The notes under the pieces are model-generated. The model worked only from the letters and a program-made list of their open reading frames with translations. It had not been told where the DNA came from and searched no databases. The translations under genes were made by a program, and so were the position numbers. DNA of 64,000 nucleotides from Methylophaga thalassica MP (GTDB taxonomy: Bacteria > Pseudomonadota > Gammaproteobacteria > Nitrosococcales > Methylophagaceae). Positions 7,155 through 15,760 of the stretch are shown here, in pieces; positions within the stretch are counted from its first letter, which is position 1; the number at the start of each line of letters is the position of its first letter. The stretch is from contig NZ_AFIG01000003.1 of NCBI RefSeq assembly GCF_000214595.1, positions 186,001-250,000 of the forward strand, given 5' to 3'.

Positions 7155-10100
7155 CTATGGCTCAGCTGATCCCTGCCTTTCAAACCAAACATCAGTATTA
7201 ATCTGCTTGTTCTCAATACGGCATAGTGTGTTATAAACCAAACGGCCAAAGAAATCGCTGCTAGGCTTAAACAATTGCTTCTCTCCTCCTATAAGCCATA
7301 AAATTTCTAAATCATTTTCATCTAACCAATTTAAGAAAGCTTCTTTTTGTACTAAAGCAAAAGACGGGCCGCCTTCTACTATGCTGGGATCTTGAAAAAC
7401 GATTTCACCTTTGGAATTGCACCAAGCACCGAAGTTTTCCATGGAACGCTTTAAGCCCATACCCTGAATTATTTCACCCGCAGGCATATATAATGAAAGA
7501 GAGCTATCTAGAGAGTAATCAGGGCTTCCATTTTCCCATTCATATTGAGAAACAGGAACAAGGTATTTACCCTTAATATCACGCTCCCACGGATCTTCAG
7601 TATTGTCGACCCAACCTGCCATGAAGCGACAAGAGGGATGCCATGGGTACTCGCCAATATAACCTTGATGTTGGGTAGAAGGCACATTGACAGTATGAGG
7701 ATCAATAAGATTTTTGTTTCCTATAGATTCTCTAATTTTCTCAAAGTCACCTTTTTGAATGATAATTGAATTAATCCTAAACCAAGCATCTAGTCTAGGC
7801 ATTCCTTTTTCCTCATCTTCATTTTGGATTTGCATCCAAAAACCTCTTAGAGCTAACCAATCTTTTGATTGGTAGGGGTCTAACATACTAACAATTTTAG
7901 AAGAGTCAGGAATGTCGCTTTCCGACCACATAAATTTGAGCTGAGCATCTACATCGGTAAAATTATCTAAAGGAAATTTGTAACTCTGCCACCACTTCGT
8001 TTGCTCATTGTAATAAGAGTCCCTCTCTGCATCACCTCTAATCCAAATCGTTGGGTCTATATTCCGTTTGTGCATTTGCCATGGGCCATAATACGTCTCG
8101 TCTTCAATGTCACTATATCCCCGATCTATCCAATGAACGTTATCGGAAAGACGAGCCAATAACTCATGAAGGGCAATCCATTGGTATTTTTTACCAATCC
8201 TCTCCATATAGCCCTCGCCTCGCCCAGCATCTCGACCATAAGAGCACCTTTCTTCAAATCCTTTAAATAGTTTTTCTTTCCAACCCAACTCATGGGCACG
8301 CACACATACCCACCGCTGAGCCCATTTTCTGCTAAAAGCAGCAGGGCGATCATTGCTTAAGCCTGAAAGCCAACGAAAATACTCCTTTTGATCTTCATCG
8401 AGGGTTTTCGTTAATTCATCCTTGAAAGCGCTTTCTTTTTTTTGCTCATCTTCTCTGTTTTGCTGAACTAATTTCATGAGGTCTTTATCTCTCATGATTT
8501 CAACTCGCTTTCGAGCAGCTTCTAGATCAGCAGGATCAAAAGGCTCTTTTTTAACAGGTTTGTTTTTTTCCAAATATTGATCTTTTAATTCACCCTCGAA
8601 AAATTTCTCTGCAAATTCTTTTTTATAATCATAGCCAGTCTTTGGAGCGGGCTCCGATAGAGGAGTTGGCGACCACTCGTGAATACAGCTCATTGTGTAA
8701 TTCCCAAAATCTCCCGGAAAACCCATTAACGAGCTTTTGATGTGAGAAGAAAATTCATCACCATCAATTTGATCTATATCTTGTTTCGAAGGGTTATCTA
8801 TTGGCCATTCACTTTTATAAGGTGGTCTGAATTGCTCAGGATCAATGCCTTCTGGAAGCACCTCTAAATGCAATGCGTACTCCAGAACCCCTCTTGCATA
8901 ATCTCGCAATAGAACATGTGGTATTGGCTCGCCATCCTTAAAGACCAAAGCAAAGACGGTGCCTGCTATTTTAGAAATCAACGGATTGTCGTCTATATTA
9001 CAAGCAACCCCATACGCAACGGCGTATAGTCTTTCGACCAAATATAAATCATTTATACTATGAAATTGCTTCAATAGATTTGGCAATAGCTTTGGATGGA
9101 CTGAGAGTAATCGTACCAGCGATTTTGTTGCCTGATCTCTAACTTTTCTGTTGGAAGTTGTTAAAAACCAGAAAAGCGTAATTGCACACAATCTAGCTCG
9201 TTCTTTCTCAATGTCTTTTATGTCTCCAAAACATGACCACTCAATAAGTGTTCTAACAATCGTTTCAGCTTCCCCATCTTCTTCAAACTGATCCCCTAAA
9301 GCTATCTGAATTGACCAAAAATGATCTCGTTCAGCCATAGATTTATCTACAAGGTTTTTGTGCAGTAGATCTGCGTTCCAAGGATGATTGGGCTCGGTTG
9401 ATAATTTAAGCAATGTATCAATAGCTGGAGAACTAAACTCATGCCCTCGTAACATATTGAGAATTTCTAATGTTCGGTCTGTAAATGAGTCTGGAGACCT
9501 CCACAAAATTGTTTGAGTAAAAATGCGTTCTAACACCCAGCCATCTCTAAAACCGTCAAAATCTTCCGGAAGCATGTCAGCAAGCTCTAAACGGTATTGC
9601 TCCGCAAGGACAATAGATAACGCCTCAAAGATTCCTTCATATCTATGAATACCTCTCTCGGTTAGGAGTTTGCCCATAGGCTCATCCTCAGAAAAAATAC
9701 CTTTTATAGTGTTTTCGTCATACTGACCTACGATTTGTTGGGCGATGAAATGATCGCTAAATCTTTCATAAGTGAAACGCACCACTGGATAACCTTCACC
9801 CTTATCATTGTAAGATATATCTTCTGACAAAATCCCTTCGTAAAGAAGCTCATCAAAAAGACTCTCTCCTTTACTTCCATTAGGATCATGTGGGTTGATA
9901 AGCTTTCTTGCATCCCCAGTAGGCAAACCACTAAAATTGTTCGGAAAGAGCGAAGAAGCAAAATCCTTGAGGGCAGTTTTTATAATCTGTTCGGATGGAT
10001 TGTATCTTTTTCGTTTCGCAACGGTTTTTTCAACGCTTTCCAAGAAGAATTCAAAGAGCTGCGTTAAGCCATGCATTCCTTTTGGAAAGCTGGTCATTTC

Positions 10101-11714
10101 ATTTTCTTTTAGAGCTTGGCAACAAGTTTTTAAAAATAAAGGATTGGTAAATTCAGGTGCCAAAATGGGTGCGCTAGGCTTTGATATGCCTTGCTTAGAC
10201 ATGTATTTCTCCGCAGCGCGATGCTCATAGCCTTGAAAGCCAAAATGCTGTATTCGAATAAGGCAATCTTCATCAGCGCTCTCTGGGATCATGTAGTCCA
10301 AATAGCTGGTCCTGCAACTTAACAGCACCGAGATATTCGGGTATTTCGATATCTCGGTTAGAAAAGCTCGGATATGATTTTGCCAGTCATCTCGGTGCAA
10401 GCCTTCATTAATTGCATCAACAATTATTAGAGTTCTTCCCTTATGTGCCTCCCCGGCAGCATCCAAAGCCCCTAATACCTGTGCGTTAGTGCATTTGGAT
10501 AAGTCTAATGAACTCCTCAGAGTATCTAGCGGATTGCCTCCTTCATAATGCTGCCCCAACAAAAATACTGTGGGATGGTTTTCATCAATTCGGCGAAGGC
10601 TCAAATCACACAACAAGTGCGACTTTCCGATGCCAGCCTCGCCATGTAAGAGTGCTGCTCTGATTACCGCAACCTTGATTAGTTTTGAGTCCAAAAAGCG
10701 TGCAAATTCTCTGTATGAATAGAAGAGGCTTTGAATTACAGAGAATTCACCACTGAACTGCCTTCTGATCTCAGTAATATCTCCATTCTCGTCTTGTACA
10801 ATTTCACCTTCGTGCTTTAAAAGCTCTTCGCACAAAGCTTTCATCTGACCTAGGTTTTGAAGAAAGTTCCTGTTCTTCAAACTATCATTAATCAGATTAA
10901 TAATTTTCAAGCTAATGCTCTCTAAGCTATCAACCCACTCTTTCTCTAAAAACCACTCTTGTAAGGCTGCGGCTTCTTTATTTCCAAATTTATTAGAAAA
11001 TTGCCCATGTTGATCTTTGAGCTTACCATTTTTTTCTTTAAGCTTTTTCCACCACTTAGCACTCGTCCCAAGGGCATCAAAGTTCTCCGCAACAGGTAAA
11101 TCGATATGAGATTCTGGTGTATACCTATCGCCAAGGCTATCTTTTGATTTAAGCGTAATTGATTTGAATACATCTAAACCTAAAACTGGCTCATTCAGCC
11201 AATAAAGCGCTCGTCCCGCATACAATGGGTCGTCTATAGTCAAAAATTGAGTAAGTTCATGCTTGCCCCAAAATTCAAACTCAATAGTCCGCCCTTTTTC
11301 TGCCGCAAGAACTTCCCAAGATTTTACTTTGTCATTCCACTCATCAAGAACGGATACTACCTGATCGCCACCTCGCCCCATTTTACGGCTATCCGTTCTA
11401 TCAAGAGGCAGGCATACTATGTATTTCTTTAAATTAGGGTGCTTTTTGAGGGCGGTTTTAAAGGATTCGTCAATTTGGCTCCATCGTGATGAACTTATTT
11501 CTCCGATGAAAAATTTAGCTTGCCAGCCAATCTCACTTCCATCATTGAGCACCCAGTAACATTCAACACCAGCATCTCCACCAGCACCCTCTTTCCTTAC
11601 AAAAGCTTTAGCTTCATTTGGTTTTTGGAGATGTGCCAGTTGACATATCAGCTCTTCAAAACCATTATTTTGGCTACCATCATAAGATCGAATGTTTAAA
11701 AAATTGATATCCAT
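7155..11714 (-). CDS. AVAST-like STAND NTPase with N-terminal PD-(D/E)xK (Mrr-like) nuclease domain
   Basis: A 1519-residue protein. Residues about 1-110 look like a PD-(D/E)xK nuclease: FEEL (about 19-22), GAGGDAGVE (Asp47, Glu51) and QAK (65-67). The central NTPase has Walker A GEAGIGKS (358-365), Walker B LIIVDAINE (429-437) and a LLSCRTSYLD sensor-like segment, i.e. the STAND/NACHT class. About 800 C-terminal residues are helical-repeat-like and presumably sense a trigger. This layout matches AVAST (Avs) anti-phage proteins, which recognise phage proteins, assemble and cut DNA; the Mrr-like effector points to the Avs4-like branch, but the subtype is uncertain. It is the only gene of a 4785-bp cassette bounded by attC sites. 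Anti-phage function is inferred from architecture. Confidence 0.8.
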   Translation of the reverse strand: MDINFLNIRSYDGSQNNGFEELICQLAHLQKPNEAKAFVRKEGAGGDAGVECYWVLNDGSEIGWQAKFFIGEISSSRWSQIDESFKTALKKHPNLKKYIVCLPLDRTDSRKMGRGGDQVVSVLDEWNDKVKSWEVLAAEKGRTIEFEFWGKHELTQFLTIDDPLYAGRALYWLNEPVLGLDVFKSITLKSKDSLGDRYTPESHIDLPVAENFDALGTSAKWWKKLKEKNGKLKDQHGQFSNKFGNKEAAALQEWFLEKEWVDSLESISLKIINLINDSLKNRNFLQNLGQMKALCEELLKHEGEIVQDENGDITEIRRQFSGEFSVIQSLFYSYREFARFLDSKLIKVAVIRAALLHGEAGIGKSHLLCDLSLRRIDENHPTVFLLGQHYEGGNPLDTLRSSLDLSKCTNAQVLGALDAAGEAHKGRTLIIVDAINEGLHRDDWQNHIRAFLTEISKYPNISVLLSCRTSYLDYMIPESADEDCLIRIQHFGFQGYEHRAAEKYMSKQGISKPSAPILAPEFTNPLFLKTCCQALKENEMTSFPKGMHGLTQLFEFFLESVEKTVAKRKRYNPSEQIIKTALKDFASSLFPNNFSGLPTGDARKLINPHDPNGSKGESLFDELLYEGILSEDISYNDKGEGYPVVRFTYERFSDHFIAQQIVGQYDENTIKGIFSEDEPMGKLLTERGIHRYEGIFEALSIVLAEQYRLELADMLPEDFDGFRDGWVLERIFTQTILWRSPDSFTDRTLEILNMLRGHEFSSPAIDTLLKLSTEPNHPWNADLLHKNLVDKSMAERDHFWSIQIALGDQFEEDGEAETIVRTLIEWSCFGDIKDIEKERARLCAITLFWFLTTSNRKVRDQATKSLVRLLSVHPKLLPNLLKQFHSINDLYLVERLYAVAYGVACNIDDNPLISKIAGTVFALVFKDGEPIPHVLLRDYARGVLEYALHLEVLPEGIDPEQFRPPYKSEWPIDNPSKQDIDQIDGDEFSSHIKSSLMGFPGDFGNYTMSCIHEWSPTPLSEPAPKTGYDYKKEFAEKFFEGELKDQYLEKNKPVKKEPFDPADLEAARKRVEIMRDKDLMKLVQQNREDEQKKESAFKDELTKTLDEDQKEYFRWLSGLSNDRPAAFSRKWAQRWVCVRAHELGWKEKLFKGFEERCSYGRDAGRGEGYMERIGKKYQWIALHELLARLSDNVHWIDRGYSDIEDETYYGPWQMHKRNIDPTIWIRGDAERDSYYNEQTKWWQSYKFPLDNFTDVDAQLKFMWSESDIPDSSKIVSMLDPYQSKDWLALRGFWMQIQNEDEEKGMPRLDAWFRINSIIIQKGDFEKIRESIGNKNLIDPHTVNVPSTQHQGYIGEYPWHPSCRFMAGWVDNTEDPWERDIKGKYLVPVSQYEWENGSPDYSLDSSLSLYMPAGEIIQGMGLKRSMENFGAWCNSKGEIVFQDPSIVEGGPSFALVQKEAFLNWLDENDLEILWLIGGEKQLFKPSSDFFGRLVYNTLCRIENKQINTDVWFERQGSAEP

Positions 11715-11743
11715 TATCTTTTGAAATTCTTACCTTTATGAAT

Positions 11744-11767
11744 GTCCGCTTTGGGTCGAAATCGGAC
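11744..11767. repeat. 24-bp quasi-palindrome, right copy flanking the large defence-like gene
   Basis: GTCCGCTTTGGGTCGAAATC followed by GGAC lies in the 5' leader of the large cassette gene. It is a hairpin in its own right and an inverted partner of 7092-7115. Confidence 0.5.
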
Positions 11768-11780
11768 TTACTACGCCCAC

Positions 11781-11845
11781 CGTATAACGCCAACCATCAG
11801 GCGCGCGAGGTACGAGCGTCGCCTGCATGGAATTGTTAGCTCATT
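11781..11845 (-). other. attC recombination site between the two cassettes
   Basis: Read on the minus strand it runs from inverse core GAGCTAAC to GGCG^TTATACG (cut between 11788 and 11787). The inner arms read CCATGCAGGCGACGC and, from the other side, CCATCAGGCGCGC. They pair completely except for one extra G and one extra A, the extrahelical bases typical of attC hairpins. The stop codon TAA of the cassette gene lies inside the inverse core, as is common in gene cassettes. The inverse core is the exact complement of GTTAGCTC at the cassette start (12355-12348). Confidence 0.85.
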
Positions 11846-12327
11846 AGTCCGATGAATTTAGCGACTGTCTGACCGAAAGACAGCCCCTGCTTCGCAAAAT
11901 CATTTAGTTGAGAAAGCACGGATTTTGCTTTCTCAGGATCTTTTTGCAGTTTTTCTAGCGCTTCAATGAATTCTTGAGGGGTAATATTTACATTCATAGT
12001 GTTCTGATCACCGACCTGCACGTTCTGAGCATTTAGTGACCCGATGTTCAAACTACTGCCTGGATTGGTAGGAGCCATTTCATTTTCCCATTTGTCAAAA
12101 TCTACGCCTTTGGTAATGCGAGGCATACCGTTAGGAAGCTGTTCGAAGCGTGCATAATCGGATTTCTCAAGTGTATCTGCTACCTCTTGCACTTCTTCGA
12201 GGTGATCACTCAGAGACGCCCCCGTGGCTACGTCAAAAGCCACTTGAAAGTCGGGCCATAAAAGTGCCTTATTTGAAGGGAGTTCACGAAGCTTTTTGAA
12301 GAGTACTTTTTCAATCTTTTCCTTCAC
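11836..12327 (-). CDS. Small cassette-encoded protein: winged-helix-like N-terminus plus G/N/Q-rich strand segment
   Basis: A 163-residue protein starting at a GTG with an excellent site, GGAGG, six bases upstream. Residues about 1-85 look like a winged-helix domain (LFKKLRELPSNKALLWPDFQVA ends in a basic, strand-rich part). Residues about 93-113 read SLNIGSLNAQNVQVGDQN then TMNVNI, a repetitive beta pattern met in small proteins of bacterial conflict systems. A helical tail follows (EFIEALEKLQKDPEKA). It is the sole gene of a 567-bp cassette. Function unknown: it may be an independent cassette or a partner of the adjacent STAND protein. No toxin or nuclease motif is visible. Confidence 0.7.
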   Translation of the reverse strand: MKEKIEKVLFKKLRELPSNKALLWPDFQVAFDVATGASLSDHLEEVQEVADTLEKSDYARFEQLPNGMPRITKGVDFDKWENEMAPTNPGSSLNIGSLNAQNVQVGDQNTMNVNITPQEFIEALEKLQKDPEKAKSVLSQLNDFAKQGLSFGQTVAKFIGLMS

Positions 12328-12350
12328 AGGAATCCTCCATTTTATGAGAG

Positions 12351-12450
12351 CTAACAGTATGTTTTATGAGGCCACCGACCTCATAATAAATATTAAAGAG
12401 GTCGCCTTATAGTTCCTTTTCAAGGACTTTAACATATTGATTATTAATGG
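12351..12450 (-). promoter_or_regulatory. Conserved leader abutting the cassette array (copy A, attI-like)
   Basis: On the minus strand the 55 bases 12405-12351 end at the cassette boundary ...ATACTG^TTAG. They match 51991-52045 at 47 of 55 positions without gaps, and weaker similarity extends to about 12450. Inside is a 6-bp hairpin with a 3-base loop, GAGGTC-ggt-GGCCTC. An upstream GACCTC could pair with the same GAGGTC instead. It lies where an attI site and cassette promoter would be expected. No integrase gene is seen. Confidence 0.55.
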
Positions 12451-12597
12451 AAGTAATTTCTTATCCATGGAATTATGAGGCCAAAGTCTTGAACTGCTGA
12501 CGAAAAATAGTGCCAGTCATTTAGTATATTCAGATACTGGTTTATATATGAACTCGTTAGTTTCGCTATCACAAATCTAACTTTGCTTAGGTCTTAA

Positions 12598-15057
12598 TTA
12601 CACTTCCCGTAATAAATGCATCGGTGGCACGCTGGATACTTTTCTGCTGGCAAATAAACCGATTGCGGAAATAACGACTACACCAATTAGTGGTCCTAAA
12701 CTCCACAACAAAGGATGCCAACTTGCTTCTGCTTTAAAGACAAATACCTGTAAACCATACAGGCAGGCTTCGGCTCCAGCGGCAGCAATCAGTCCTGAGA
12801 ATAATCCCAGTGCGCCGAACTCGACAAATAAGGCTTGTTGTACCAAAGATTTTTTAGCACCCAGCACGCGTAATAAAGCCCCCTCTTCCAGGCGCTCTTC
12901 TAATGTTGAGCGAACACTTGCCAGTAATACCAATGCACCGGCGCTTAATATGCACAGTAACACCAGCTGAATCGCCTGTGATAACTGCCCGATTACCGTT
13001 TGCACTTGTTTTAGTAAATCCCCCACATTCAACATCGAGACCGTGGGAAATTGAGACATAGCCTTATAAAACGGTTGTGCATTTTGCTGGCTGATAAACA
13101 CACTGCTGACAAAGTTAGCTGGATAATCTGCTAAAGCCTGTTTTGGCAAAATCAAATAGAAATTTGGCTGCATTGAACCCCAGTCGACCTCTCGCACAGA
13201 GGTGATGGGTAAGGTAACGTCATTACCACCAATATTGATGGTGAGCTTGTCGCCCATTTTCAAATTCGCTTCTTGCATCACCCGTTGCTCGATAGACAGG
13301 CCATTCGCATTAAAATCACCGTCAATCAACTTGCTACCCTTACCTATTTCTTCAGACCATGTCAGGTTTAATTCACGTTCAAACAATTCGGGTTCAGGTT
13401 TATCTTCAGGGTAAAGCGTTTGCACCGCAGTATCATTGATAGTGGTGACACGACCGCGAATCATGGGGTACCAGTCTGAACGTTTAATATTCAATGAGTC
13501 AGTGACCTTATCTATCTGCTCAATCTGATCGGCCTGAACATTAAACAAATAGTGATTAGGTGCATCTGCCGGCAACTGCTGTTGCCAGTCTGAAATCAGG
13601 TTCGATTTCACGCCGACTAATATCAGACCCAGCATAATAATCAGCGTAAACACCAATAACTGAAATAAGTTGGGCAACAATCGACGATATAAAGCAGCAA
13701 AGCCAATCTGCCAGCCACTAGTAGCGCCGGAGGTGAGTGAACGGCCGAAGCTAAATACGCCATACCCGAGTAGTGCGACCAAGACGCCAATGCCGACAAT
13801 GGCTAACATCATAATGCTCGGTAGAATTACGCCGCCTGTATACAGGCACATCAAACCAAACATACCGACAAAACCAATGCCATAAATAATGACCGTGTTT
13901 TGTTCTACTTTAAAATCTGGCTGCAACACGGACATCGGTGACACCTTAATCAGACGCTGCATTAATGGAAAACAAAATGCCAGCATAGAAACGAGTCCTG
14001 TCGCCACACCCAACCATAAACGACTTAATGAAGGCTCGGGCAAGGCGGTCGACATCAGGCCCGCCAGCATCGATGAAATAATCAGTTGCCCTGCCCACCC
14101 AGCAGCCAGACCAATGCCAGCCCCCATTACAAACAGGGCAATAAACTGAATAAGGAACACCTGCACTAGCTTTTTCGGTGTCGCGCCTAATGTTTTTAAC
14201 ACGGCGACCTGCATCAAATGGCGCTTTACAAATCGAGATGAAGCTAAGGCCATAGCAATCCCAGACAGGATAACCGCGAGTGTTCCAGCTAATAATAAAA
14301 AGGATTGTGCTTTACCAATGGTGTCGCCAATACGCTCGTCTTTCTGCGTTGGCGTACGCCAGCGTTGACCATCATTCAGCTGTGGCGATACCCATGATTC
14401 ATATTGATCTAATGCATTCTTATTACCTGCCAGTAACAGACTGTAACGCACCCGACTACCAGGAATAATAACTTGTGTTGCCGCCAGATCAGCCATATTA
14501 ATCACCGCACGAGGTGATATAGCAAACGCCGAACTACTGGCATTTGGGTCTCTGACCAGAAAGTGACTAACGGTTAAGCTTGTCTCGCCCACCTCAACCT
14601 GGTCGCCAATCTTGACGCCTAATAAACTAGCAAGGCGTGAGGACAGCCAGATATTCCCCGGCTGTGGCGGCTGAGTATATTCATGCCCGGTACCGAACAA
14701 GGCATCGTCAACCAAATAAACACCTTTGAGAGGATAAAGTGCTGTCACCGCACTGACCTGACTTAGTTGTAAATTATCACCGGCAAATATCATGGTACGG
14801 AATGAGGTACGTTGAGCCTGTTTCAGCCCCAGCTCATCGGCTTTTGTTTGCCAGTTATCAGGTATCGCATCATCAGAGCTAATCAAGCGATCTGCCGCCA
14901 TTAAGTTGGCTGACTCGCTTTCAAATGACAGTTGTAGGCGATCGATAAATAAACTAATCGCAGTAACGGTGCTGACAGAAATAATCAACGCAAAAATCAG
15001 CGTTAGAATGTCGCCACTACGGATATCACGCAGCAGTAATCGTAAGGCAAATTGCAT
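12598..15057 (-). CDS. ybbP: FtsX-type ABC transporter permease (YbbP-like)
   Basis: An 819-residue membrane protein with the MacB/FtsX layout: one N-terminal helix (ILTLIFALIISVSTVTAISL), a large periplasmic domain, then helix clusters near residues 255-345, 395-470 and 685-800. VLKTLGATPKKLVQVF and LRVLGAKKSLVQQALF are the cytoplasmic coupling segments characteristic of duplicated FtsX domains. It pairs with the ATPase gene upstream, with which it shares one base (TAATG). In E. coli this ybbA-ybbP pair stands beside tesA, as here; the substrate is unknown but lipid or lipoprotein handling is suspected. The gene's 3' end faces the cassette island, and a relic of its 3' part lies beyond the island at 6858-6899. 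Confidence 0.92.
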   Translation of the reverse strand: MQFALRLLLRDIRSGDILTLIFALIISVSTVTAISLFIDRLQLSFESESANLMAADRLISSDDAIPDNWQTKADELGLKQAQRTSFRTMIFAGDNLQLSQVSAVTALYPLKGVYLVDDALFGTGHEYTQPPQPGNIWLSSRLASLLGVKIGDQVEVGETSLTVSHFLVRDPNASSSAFAISPRAVINMADLAATQVIIPGSRVRYSLLLAGNKNALDQYESWVSPQLNDGQRWRTPTQKDERIGDTIGKAQSFLLLAGTLAVILSGIAMALASSRFVKRHLMQVAVLKTLGATPKKLVQVFLIQFIALFVMGAGIGLAAGWAGQLIISSMLAGLMSTALPEPSLSRLWLGVATGLVSMLAFCFPLMQRLIKVSPMSVLQPDFKVEQNTVIIYGIGFVGMFGLMCLYTGGVILPSIMMLAIVGIGVLVALLGYGVFSFGRSLTSGATSGWQIGFAALYRRLLPNLFQLLVFTLIIMLGLILVGVKSNLISDWQQQLPADAPNHYLFNVQADQIEQIDKVTDSLNIKRSDWYPMIRGRVTTINDTAVQTLYPEDKPEPELFERELNLTWSEEIGKGSKLIDGDFNANGLSIEQRVMQEANLKMGDKLTINIGGNDVTLPITSVREVDWGSMQPNFYLILPKQALADYPANFVSSVFISQQNAQPFYKAMSQFPTVSMLNVGDLLKQVQTVIGQLSQAIQLVLLCILSAGALVLLASVRSTLEERLEEGALLRVLGAKKSLVQQALFVEFGALGLFSGLIAAAGAEACLYGLQVFVFKAEASWHPLLWSLGPLIGVVVISAIGLFASRKVSSVPPMHLLREV

Positions 15058-15737
15058 TAGTTTTTTTCCACCAGCTGACCCGCAGACATCACGAGTTGAC
15101 GATCACATTTTTCTGCCAGATGGTTGTCATGTGTCACCATCACCAGTGTCGTACCCTGCTCTTTATTCATCTCAAAAAGTTGTTCAATAATGATGCGACC
15201 ATTACCTTCATCCAGGTTACCCGTGGGTTCATCAGCAAACAGAATTTTTGGACTGGATGCAAAGGCTCTGGCAATGGCAACACGTTGTTGCTCACCACCG
15301 GATAACTGGTTTGGATAATGCGTTAAACGATGTGACAGCCCTACTTTTTCCAATAAAGCTTCTGCCTTTTGACGAGCATCTTTATCGCCCTTCAATTCGG
15401 CCGGTAACATCACATTTTCAACTGCCTGCAAACTCGGTAACAAGTGAAAAGATTGAAAGATAAAGCCGACATATTGCCCGCGCAGTAAGGCTCGTTGCTC
15501 TTCACCCATGGCTGAGAAAGCATGGTCGTAAAGATAAATCTCGCCAGACGTATTCACATCTAAACCTGCCAGTAAGCCCAGCAAGGTCGACTTACCTGAA
15601 CCAGATGCTCCCACAATGGCGACCGACTCACCTTCCTGAATATCTAAACTAATTCCTTTTAATATGGTCAAATTGCCTGTATTTGCCGATACCGTATGGG
15701 TTAAATTTGTTACTTTGATTGCAGTTGTAACTGCCAT
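15057..15737 (-). CDS. ybbA: ABC transporter ATP-binding protein (YbbA-like)
   Basis: A 226-residue ATPase of the LolD/MacB type. Walker A is GASGSGKST, the Q-loop region VGFIFQSFHLLPSL, the signature LSGGEQQRVAIARA and Walker B ILFADEPTGNLD. It energises the FtsX-type permease encoded next, whose start codon overlaps its stop. The ATG at 15737 is preferred; a GTG three codons earlier (15746) is possible. It is divergent from tesA with almost no intergenic space, so the two promoters and leaders must overlap the neighbouring coding sequences. Confidence 0.93.
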   Translation of the reverse strand: MAVTTAIKVTNLTHTVSANTGNLTILKGISLDIQEGESVAIVGASGSGKSTLLGLLAGLDVNTSGEIYLYDHAFSAMGEEQRALLRGQYVGFIFQSFHLLPSLQAVENVMLPAELKGDKDARQKAEALLEKVGLSHRLTHYPNQLSGGEQQRVAIARAFASSPKILFADEPTGNLDEGNGRIIIEQLFEMNKEQGTTLVMVTHDNHLAEKCDRQLVMSAGQLVEKN

Positions 15738-15760
15738 GTTTTCCACTCTTGAAGGTTTGT

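Noticed and set aside
12351-12405. Resemblance of the leader to class 1 integron attI (AAAACA before the cut)
   Set aside because: Only a few bases agree. I describe it as attI-like by position and do not claim membership of a known attI class.
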